Assembly: GCF_022690765.1 (NCBI RefSeq)
Contig: NZ_JALCZA010000006.1
Coordinates: forward strand, 62,001-126,000
Direction of reading: 5' to 3'
Length of the DNA stretch: 64,000 nucleotides
Source of the DNA: Anaeromyxobacter oryzisoli
GTDB taxonomy: Bacteria; Myxococcota; Myxococcia; Myxococcales; Anaeromyxobacteraceae
The position numbers and the translations under genes were made by a program. Position 1 is the stretch's first letter. Every line of letters begins with the position of its first letter. Positions 58,091 to 64,000 of the stretch are shown piece by piece. Below the pieces are notes generated by a model that saw only the letters and a program-made list of their open reading frames with translations, was not told the origin of the DNA and ran no database searches.

Positions 58091-61000
58091 TCACTGCAGC
58101 GTGACCTGCGGTGGAATGGTCGTGGGTGGACTGAAGAGGAACGCGGCCGCGTCCTCGCGCATCGGGCCGCCGATCGCGCTCGACAGGAACGTGTCGATGG
58201 CGGTGCCGTGCGGGACGCAGAACCCGGTCGTACCCCCGGCGCCGTCGGCCTTCGTGTAGAGCGTCGTCGTCGTCGCCAGGCCGGCGAGGTCCACGAGCAG
58301 GTCGCCGTAGGGCAGCGGGCGCCCGTTCACGACGGTCGTCAGGTTGGGCACCACCTGATCGCAGTTCGCGAGCTGGCCGAAGACCTCCGCCGTCGGGTGG
58401 ACCATCCCCGTGCCGCCGAACCCGCTCGGCGCCGCGACGAGCAGCGGGCTCGGGAGCTTCGACCGGACGTGGGCGGCGTAGTTCACCGGCTCGGCGGGGT
58501 CGATGATCCACTTCGCGAGGATCAGGGTCTGGAGGTAGCGGGCCGCGACGTTCGGGTCGGTGGCGATCTTCGAGCGATCGATGCCGAGGCCGAGGAAGAG
58601 CGCGTCCACGTCCTGCGCGAAGGCGGGCGCGGTGGTGAACACGTCGACGAGCGGACCGCCCGGCGCGTCGAGGACGCCGCGGGCGAAGCGCGGGTTGGTG
58701 GCGAGGAGCGGGCCGCCGCTGATGCCGCCCAGGGAGAGCCCCTGGAAGTAGACGGCGGTCGGATCGACCGTGACGCCCTTCGCCGCGAGCGCCTCGACGA
58801 CGGCGTTCGCCGCGGGCTGCGGGAAGCCGGACGCCGCGGGCGGTCGGGCGAGGGCGAGGATCAGGGCCGCCTCGTCGACGAGCATCTGGCGGAAGCCGTC
58901 CCGGATCCGGAAGAAGTTCGCCGTGAGGAAGTAGTTGCCCGAGGCGACGGTGCTGAGGTTCGCCTCGCGGAGGTGGCCGACGGTGCAGGTGCCGGGCGGG
59001 ATCGCGTCTCCCTGGCCTGCCTTGGCCTGATCCGGCGTGCACACGCCGTCGGCGGTGCCGTCCGTGGTGCAGTCGGAGTTCTGCGCGCAGAACGCGCGCT
59101 CGCCGTGGTAGGGCGCGTCGATCGCCGCGACCACGAAGCCACGCCTCGCGAGCGACTCGGCGACGGCGAGCATCTGGAGGCGGCTGCCGTTCAGGGCGTG
59201 GTGCCAGACGACGAGTGGAGCGCTGCAGGGCGCGCTCGCGGCGCAGCCGCTGGGCAGGGCGACGAGGACGGGGATCCCGGTGGGCGTCCCGACGAGGTTC
59301 CCGGAGGCGTCGACTCCGAAGGCGCCGGTGGCCGGGTCGATCGCGTCGAAGGTGGTCAGGGTCGCGGTGAGGAACGAGACGTCGGGGAAGAAGGACGCCG
59401 GGAGGCCGAGCGCCGCGGTCGGGTCGAACGCCGCCGCGTTCGTGGTGGTGAAGAACGCGCTGTCCGCCGGGTTGCCGTCGCCGTTCGGGTCGTAGGGGAA
59501 GGCCGAGAGCTTCACGCTCGCGTCGGTGACGGTCTGGGTCTGGACCGTGTACGCCATCACCACGTCGTCCGCGGTGAGGCTCGAGCCGGTGAGCGCGCCG
59601 ACGTTCGTGACGAGCGGCATCAACCCGGCCCGCATCGCGGCCAGCCCGGCCGCGTCGGCGTCGGAGACGTTGGGGATCTGCGACCTCCCGCTCGCGTCCA
59701 CGAGCGGGGTCGTGAAGGTGAAGACGAGGTTCGCGAGCGTGCTCCGCACGAGCGGGTTGCCCGCGAGGTCCTTCACGCCGCGCGTGACGACGACGGCGTA
59801 GTTCTTCTTCTCCTTCAGCGGCGGGACCATCGCGGTGACCGTCGGCGAGACGGGCACCGGCACGCCGGGCTGGAGGCCGATGGCAGTGGTGGCCTGCCGG
59901 GTCGCCCCGCCCACGGTGACCGCCTGGTTCAGGTCCGGCGGCTGGATGAGGATCTCGGCGGTGCCCGGCGCCCCGGCCGCGACGGCGGTCGCCACGTCGC
60001 GGAGCATGCGCGGGGAGCCGGTCGCCGGGTCATCGGGGAGCTCGAAGAGGAAGACCGTCTGGTTCGTGATGGTGGCCGCGTCCACCGGGCCCGAGAGCGG
60101 CGAGAGGACCATCCCGGTGGTGGAGAACCCGTCGAGCGTGGCGAGCCCGGCGGCGGCCGGCCCGAACGCCGGGACGTTCCTCACGAAGAAGCGGTTGGTC
60201 GTCCCCGGAACCGGGCGCGTGCCGTCGAGGAGCAGGTTCGAGGGGAGCGGGATCTGCCCGGAGCCGGCGTCGGTGAGGGGCGTCACGGCGAGCGCCGGCG
60301 CGATCCCGAACGTGGCGATGCTGGCGGTCTCGGCGTGCGGGAAGGCGGCGTCCACCGCGGCGAACGCGGGCGGGATCCGGCCGGTCAGGCAGCCGATGTT
60401 CATGGCCTCGCACGGCGCCCAGGTCTGCGCGCCGACAGTGCCGGTGGGCGCCCAGTCGAGCGGGCTCCACAGCGCCGCGCGGAGGGCCTCGAGCTGTGCG
60501 ACGAGATCCGGGGTGGCGCCCGTGGGCTGGTTCTCGACCTTGCTGAGATCCTTGTTCGGGATGGTGAGGGCGAGGGCGGTGTCGGGCGCGACGGCGATCC
60601 CGTCCGTGGTCTTCACCCCCTGCGCGCCGCCCCGGAGGGCGAACACGTAGCGGCCCGGCGCCCAGCGCCGGCTCCCGCTCGCGTCGGCCTTCTTCCGGAT
60701 CACGATCGTGCCGGGCGCGGCGGGGCCGGCCTCGGTGTCCACCACCACGGCCGTGCCGCCGTCGATCCTGAGCACCGCCGCGGTCTGCGGGGTGATGGTC
60801 GCGACGTTCACGGTCGGCGCGGGCGCGACGGCGCGGTAGGTGTTGGTCGCCGCGTCGAACGCGAGCGCCTTGATCGGGACGGTGATCGCGACCTCCTGGT
60901 CGCTCGGGAAGCCGCCGCGCTCGACGAAGGACCGGAGCAGCTCCTTCTGCGTCCCGTCCGGGAGCGTGGGGACCGCCTGGAGCGCGAGGTCGTTCGGGGT

Positions 61001-61126
61001 CGGGATGTCCGGCGACGAGAAGGTCGCGATGACCACCTGGTTCGGCGGATCCTGCTCCACGTTGCGGCAAGCCGTGACGAGGAGGACGAGCGCGAGGGTC
61101 AGGGATGTCTTGGTGCGAAGCGCCAT
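58091..61126 (-). CDS. VolA-like surface lipoprotein lipase/lysophospholipase
   Basis: 1011 aa. A lipoprotein signal (LTLALVLLVTAC) anchors it. The N-terminal ~500 residues resemble bacterial virulence-factor lipase/Ig-like domains with SPDIPTPNDLAL and repeated PLKEKKNYAVVVTRGVKDLAGNPL. An alpha/beta-hydrolase domain follows, with VVWHHALNGSRLQMLAVAESLARRGFVVAAIDAPYHGER, the nucleophile elbow GLSLGG (Ser at about 796) and a C-terminal His in CVPHGTAID. In Vibrio, VolA is a surface lysophospholipase encoded with FadL; here the FadL gene follows by 12 bases. It would release fatty acids outside the cell for uptake. Activity is inferred from family and context. Confidence 0.87.
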   Translation of the reverse strand: MALRTKTSLTLALVLLVTACRNVEQDPPNQVVIATFSSPDIPTPNDLALQAVPTLPDGTQKELLRSFVERGGFPSDQEVAITVPIKALAFDAATNTYRAVAPAPTVNVATITPQTAAVLRIDGGTAVVVDTEAGPAAPGTIVIRKKADASGSRRWAPGRYVFALRGGAQGVKTTDGIAVAPDTALALTIPNKDLSKVENQPTGATPDLVAQLEALRAALWSPLDWAPTGTVGAQTWAPCEAMNIGCLTGRIPPAFAAVDAAFPHAETASIATFGIAPALAVTPLTDAGSGQIPLPSNLLLDGTRPVPGTTNRFFVRNVPAFGPAAAGLATLDGFSTTGMVLSPLSGPVDAATITNQTVFLFELPDDPATGSPRMLRDVATAVAAGAPGTAEILIQPPDLNQAVTVGGATRQATTAIGLQPGVPVPVSPTVTAMVPPLKEKKNYAVVVTRGVKDLAGNPLVRSTLANLVFTFTTPLVDASGRSQIPNVSDADAAGLAAMRAGLMPLVTNVGALTGSSLTADDVVMAYTVQTQTVTDASVKLSAFPYDPNGDGNPADSAFFTTTNAAAFDPTAALGLPASFFPDVSFLTATLTTFDAIDPATGAFGVDASGNLVGTPTGIPVLVALPSGCAASAPCSAPLVVWHHALNGSRLQMLAVAESLARRGFVVAAIDAPYHGERAFCAQNSDCTTDGTADGVCTPDQAKAGQGDAIPPGTCTVGHLREANLSTVASGNYFLTANFFRIRDGFRQMLVDEAALILALARPPAASGFPQPAANAVVEALAAKGVTVDPTAVYFQGLSLGGISGGPLLATNPRFARGVLDAPGGPLVDVFTTAPAFAQDVDALFLGLGIDRSKIATDPNVAARYLQTLILAKWIIDPAEPVNYAAHVRSKLPSPLLVAAPSGFGGTGMVHPTAEVFGQLANCDQVVPNLTTVVNGRPLPYGDLLVDLAGLATTTTLYTKADGAGGTTGFCVPHGTAIDTFLSSAIGGPMREDAAAFLFSPPTTIPPQVTLQ

Positions 61127-61136
61127 GCGGCCTCCG

Positions 61137-61160
61137 AGGTGAAGCACCAAAGGTGAAGCA
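61137..61160. promoter_or_regulatory. 10-bp direct repeat upstream of the lipase-fadL operon
   Basis: AGGTGAAGCA occurs at 61137-61146 and 61151-61160, separated by CCAA. It lies just upstream of the lipase start, close to where a regulator could bind. Confidence 0.4.
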
Positions 61161-61422
61161 AGCTGTATGGGGGGAGCCCCGTCCTTCATCTTCCCGCCGC
61201 GGGGTGAAGTCAAGGAGGGCACCCCCGACCCAGAGTCACCGGCGCTCGGCCTCGCTTTGACGCGACGCGTGCTCGCGCCGGCGGCGCGGCGGGTGGTACG
61301 CGGACGCACCACGCGCGCCACCCGGATTGGCGACCCGCCCGGGTCCGGCTACCATCGGCGGCCGCGCGAGCTCCGCCGGACGCCGGGGGGTGGCGCCGCT
61401 CGTTCGACTCACGGGAGATCCC

Positions 61423-62721
61423 ATGATCCGACGCCTCGCCGCGCTCTGCCTCGCCCTTCCCCTCGCCGCGGCCGCCCAGACCTCGCCCTCGCCCGAGCCC
61501 GCGGCGCCCGCCGCCCAGCCGCCCGCCGCGTCCGGCGCGCCGGCGGCGGAGCCGGCCGCAGCGGCCGCCCCCCCGCGGAGCCCGGGCGTGACCTTCGAGT
61601 GGGGAGGCTGGTTCCAGACGCACGCGTGGCGGACGTTCGGGGGCGTGAACGCGAACGGAACCGGGAGCACCGACCTGCCGCTGTTCGCGGTGCAGGGGCG
61701 CGACACGGCGGGCGTCTCGGTGCGGCAGAGCCGGATCCGCGCCGCGGTGGGCCTCCCCACCGACGGGCTGCTCCGCGGCGCGAGCGCGAAGGGGCTGGTG
61801 GAGGTGGACTTCATGGGCCCGGTCGCCTCGGACGACGCGTCGCTCCCGGCGGTGCGCCTCCGCCACGCCTGGATGGCCGTCACGTGGAAGGAGCTCGCGA
61901 ACCTCACCTTCACCGCGGGACAGACCTGGTCGCTCTTCGGGGGCCCGAACGTCGCCCTCTCGCTCGCCCACGTCGCCGTCCCGCGCTTCGCGGGGGCGGG
62001 GTACCTGTATCGCCGCGCGCCGCAGCTCCGGCTCGGCGCCGAGACCTCCGGCCCGGTCGTCCTCTCCGCGCAGGTCGCCGCGCTCGCCCCCTACGACCGG
62101 CCGAAGTCCGCGGGGGTCCTCGTCGGCGAGCGCTCCGGCTTCCCGGACGTCGAGGGGCGCGTCGCCGTCGCCGTCCGGCCCGGCGGGAAGCCGCTCCTCG
62201 AGGTCGGGGCCTCCGGCCGCTACGGGCGCGAGGTCTACTTCCTGGACGGCGCGGGCCGGGACGAGACCGTCGAGGGCTGGGGCGCCTCGGTGGACGCCCG
62301 GGTGGAGGTCCCGCACCTCACCGTGATGGGCGCGGGCTTCATCGGCACCGCGCTCGGCGCCTACCAGAGCGTCGCGCCGGAGGTGAGGTTCACCACCGAC
62401 GGCGCGGTCGCGCCCGCCACCCCGAAGAGCCTCGCGGTCTCGGCGGTGCGGAGCATGGGGCTCTGGGTGCAGGGGGTGGTCACGCCGATCCCGGTCCTGC
62501 AGGGGTTCGTCGGCTACGGCATCGAGGAGCCGCGCGAGGCGGACCTGCCCGCCACCGCGACGGTGGTGAACCGCAACCAGCAGGTCTCGGGCGGCGCGAT
62601 CCTGTCGCTCACCAGCCGCTGGCGGGTGTCCACCGAGGTGACCTGGTACCTCACCAACACCCAGGACTGGTTCCGGCGGAACTCGACGCAGGTGGAGCTC
62701 GGGTCGCTGTACGCCTTCTGA
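61423..62721 (+). CDS. outer-membrane beta-barrel protein (DcaP/porin-like)
   Basis: 432 aa. The signal peptide MIRRLAALCLALPLAAAAQ is followed by an Ala/Pro-rich linker and a barrel starting FEWGGWFQTHAWRTFGGVNANG. Strand patterns such as SVRQSRIRAAVGLPTDG, RLRHAWMAVTWKELANLTFTAGQTWSLFGG and the C-terminal strand RWRVSTEVTWYLTNTQDWFRRNSTQVELGSLYAF with a terminal Phe are typical of outer-membrane porins. It resembles DcaP-like porins for dicarboxylates or aromatic acids. It is divergent from the lipase operon and convergent with paaK. Confidence 0.82.
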   Translation: MIRRLAALCLALPLAAAAQTSPSPEPAAPAAQPPAASGAPAAEPAAAAAPPRSPGVTFEWGGWFQTHAWRTFGGVNANGTGSTDLPLFAVQGRDTAGVSVRQSRIRAAVGLPTDGLLRGASAKGLVEVDFMGPVASDDASLPAVRLRHAWMAVTWKELANLTFTAGQTWSLFGGPNVALSLAHVAVPRFAGAGYLYRRAPQLRLGAETSGPVVLSAQVAALAPYDRPKSAGVLVGERSGFPDVEGRVAVAVRPGGKPLLEVGASGRYGREVYFLDGAGRDETVEGWGASVDARVEVPHLTVMGAGFIGTALGAYQSVAPEVRFTTDGAVAPATPKSLAVSAVRSMGLWVQGVVTPIPVLQGFVGYGIEEPREADLPATATVVNRNQQVSGGAILSLTSRWRVSTEVTWYLTNTQDWFRRNSTQVELGSLYAF

Positions 62722-62722
62722 C

Positions 62723-62752
62723 GGGAGGCCCGGAGAGGGCTGCGGGCCTCCC
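62723..62752. terminator. bidirectional hairpin between porin and paaK
   Basis: A 10-bp perfect stem: GGGAGGCCCG (62723-62732) with CGGGCCTCCC (62743-62752). It lies between convergent genes; the T run on either side is weak. Confidence 0.65.
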
Positions 62753-62756
62753 GCTT

Positions 62757-64000
62757 CTACGCGACCGCGGCCTTCCGGTGGTCGATCACCCGCCGGGCCT
62801 TCCCCGGGGAGCGCTCGAGGGCGCCGGGCGCGACGAGCTCGATCGACATCCGGATCCCGGTCACCGCATGGATCTCGCGGTCGATCCGGTCCTTCAGCTC
62901 GATCATCTGGCGCATCTCGTCGCGGAGGTCGCCGGGGCGGAGCTCGACCTTCACCTTCACCTCGTCGAGCGCGCCGGGGCGCGAGACCTCGATGAGGTAC
63001 TGCGGCGCGGTCCCGTCCACCCGCAGCAGCGCCTCCTCCACCTGCGACGGGAAGACGTTCACGCCGCGGATGATGAGCATGTCGTCGGACCGGCCCACCA
63101 CGCGCCCCATCCGCACGCCGGTCCGGCCGCAGGGGCAGGGGCGGCGGTCGAGGGCGGCGAGGTCGCGCGTCCGGTAGCGGAGGACCGGGGTCGCCTCCTT
63201 GGTGAGCGAGGTGATGACCAGCTCGCCCACCTCGCCCTCGGGCACCGGCTCGAGCGTCTTCGGGTCGAGGCACTCGACGATGAAGTGATCCTCCTGGACG
63301 TGCATCCCCTCGCGCACGCCGCACTCGCCCGCGACGCCCGGGCCGATCACCTCGGAGAGGCCGTAGTTGTTGAACGCGAGGATCCCCAGGGACCGCTCGA
63401 TCTCCTGGCGGAGCTCCTCGGTCCACGGCTCCCCGCCGAAGTGGCCGAAGCGGAGCGCGAGGTCGTCGGGCCGGAGCCCCTCCGCCGCCGCCACCTCGCC
63501 GATGTGCAGGGCGTAGGAGGGCGTGCAGATGAGGACCTGGGCGCCGAGGTCCTGGATGAGCCGCACGTGACGCGGGGTGTTCCCGCCGCCGGCGGGCACC
63601 ACCGCGGCGCCGACCCGCTCGATCCCGTAGTGCAGGCCGAACCCGCCGGTGAAGAGCCCGTAGCCGAACGCGACGTGGACGGTGTGCTCGGGGCGGAGCC
63701 CGCCGGCCACCAGGAAGCGGGCGACGAGGCCGGTCCAGGTGTCGAGGTCCCTCCGCGTGTAGGCGACGAAGGTCGGCCGGCCGGTGGTCCCCGACGAGCC
63801 GTGGATCCGGACGACCTGCTCGCGCGGCACCGCGAGGAGGCCGAGGGGGTAGTTGCGGCGGAGGTCGTCCTTCACCGTGAACGGGAGGCGCCGCAGGTCG
63901 TCGAGCGATCGGATGTCCGCGGCGGACACCCCCGCCCGGCCCAGGGCCTCGCGGTAGGACGGCACGCGGGCGGCGCGCTCGACGGTCTCCTGGAGGCGGC
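62757..64000 (-). CDS. paaK: phenylacetate-CoA ligase (5' end beyond right edge)
   Basis: At least 413 codons of a PaaK-type adenylate-forming ligase. The frame stays open to the right edge with the family sequence QETVERAARVPSYREALGRAG, so the N-terminal ~20-30 residues are missing. Motifs: IHGSSGTTGRPTFVAYT (P-loop-like A3), FGYGLFTGGFGLHYGIERVGAAVVPAGGGNT, FNNYGLSEVIGPGVAGEC, LVITSLTKEATPVLRYRTRDL, VGRSDDMLIIRGVNVFPSQVEE and the final KVKVELRPGDL and ERSPGKARRV. It activates phenylacetate with ATP and CoA. No other paa gene is in the window. The hairpin at 62.7 kb ends it. Confidence 0.95.
   Translation of the reverse strand, partial: RLQETVERAARVPSYREALGRAGVSAADIRSLDDLRRLPFTVKDDLRRNYPLGLLAVPREQVVRIHGSSGTTGRPTFVAYTRRDLDTWTGLVARFLVAGGLRPEHTVHVAFGYGLFTGGFGLHYGIERVGAAVVPAGGGNTPRHVRLIQDLGAQVLICTPSYALHIGEVAAAEGLRPDDLALRFGHFGGEPWTEELRQEIERSLGILAFNNYGLSEVIGPGVAGECGVREGMHVQEDHFIVECLDPKTLEPVPEGEVGELVITSLTKEATPVLRYRTRDLAALDRRPCPCGRTGVRMGRVVGRSDDMLIIRGVNVFPSQVEEALLRVDGTAPQYLIEVSRPGALDEVKVKVELRPGDLRDEMRQMIELKDRIDREIHAVTGIRMSIELVAPGALERSPGKARRVIDHRKAAVA

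Overview
The window is very GC-rich, has almost no A/T-rich spacers, and carries an intact replication-origin neighbourhood. Gene content points to a myxobacterium, most likely Anaeromyxobacter or a close relative: a bactofilin beside parAB, a delta-type F1 ATPase operon, a lipoprotein signal peptidase with a long insertion, a protein resembling a myxobacterial family, an ETF:menaquinone-type Fe-S oxidoreductase and a VolA/FadL pair. The genus call is inference from protein resemblance, not from a marker gene.

Region 1 (1-23.4 kb) is the conserved chromosomal core. On the minus strand lie gyrA (3' end beyond the left edge), the F1 operon atpHAGDC with a strong terminator, then (after a divergent hsp20) a bactofilin with parB and parA. 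About 1 kb of non-coding DNA follows with three perfect parS sites. Next comes the rpmH-rnpA-yidD-yidC-jag-(70-aa ORF)-rsmG operon. On the plus strand dnaA, a probable oriC, dnaN, recF and gyrB form the mirror arm, followed by a FabH-type ketoacyl synthase. gyrB has no ATG, GTG or TTG that would keep its conserved N terminus; a CTG start with a hairpin-embedded Shine-Dalgarno is the best reading.

Region 2 (23.5-37.7 kb) is mixed housekeeping: tRNA-Gln, an archaemetzincin-like protein with a degraded HExxH site, a Cys-rich protein, the membrane Fe-S oxidoreductase, a repeat-rich lipoprotein, a DsbA-fold protein, RimK, the ileS-lspA-lgt series, two poorly characterised proteins and tRNA-Phe.

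Region 3 (37.7-56.7 kb) is accessory. It holds a decayed DUF433/DUF5615 toxin-antitoxin pair, a propeller-like fragment, an NmrA-type reductase, an intact RES/Xre toxin-antitoxin pair whose promoter sits inside a palindrome, a large SEC-C protein, and an RNA-repair locus (rtcR divergent from rtcB-rtcA-slipin, with a textbook sigma-54 promoter). Then come a membrane protein, a cupin, a TreT-like glycosyltransferase fused to a YHS domain, a triple-BON protein, an orphan TolC-like protein and a short-chain dehydrogenase. A dispersed intergenic repeat has one copy near parS and an inverted copy about 44 kb away at 55.3 kb.

Region 4 (56.8-64 kb) concerns fatty-acid and aromatic uptake or activation: a VolA-like surface lipase in an operon with FadL, a divergent outer-membrane beta-barrel protein, and phenylacetate-CoA ligase running off the right edge.
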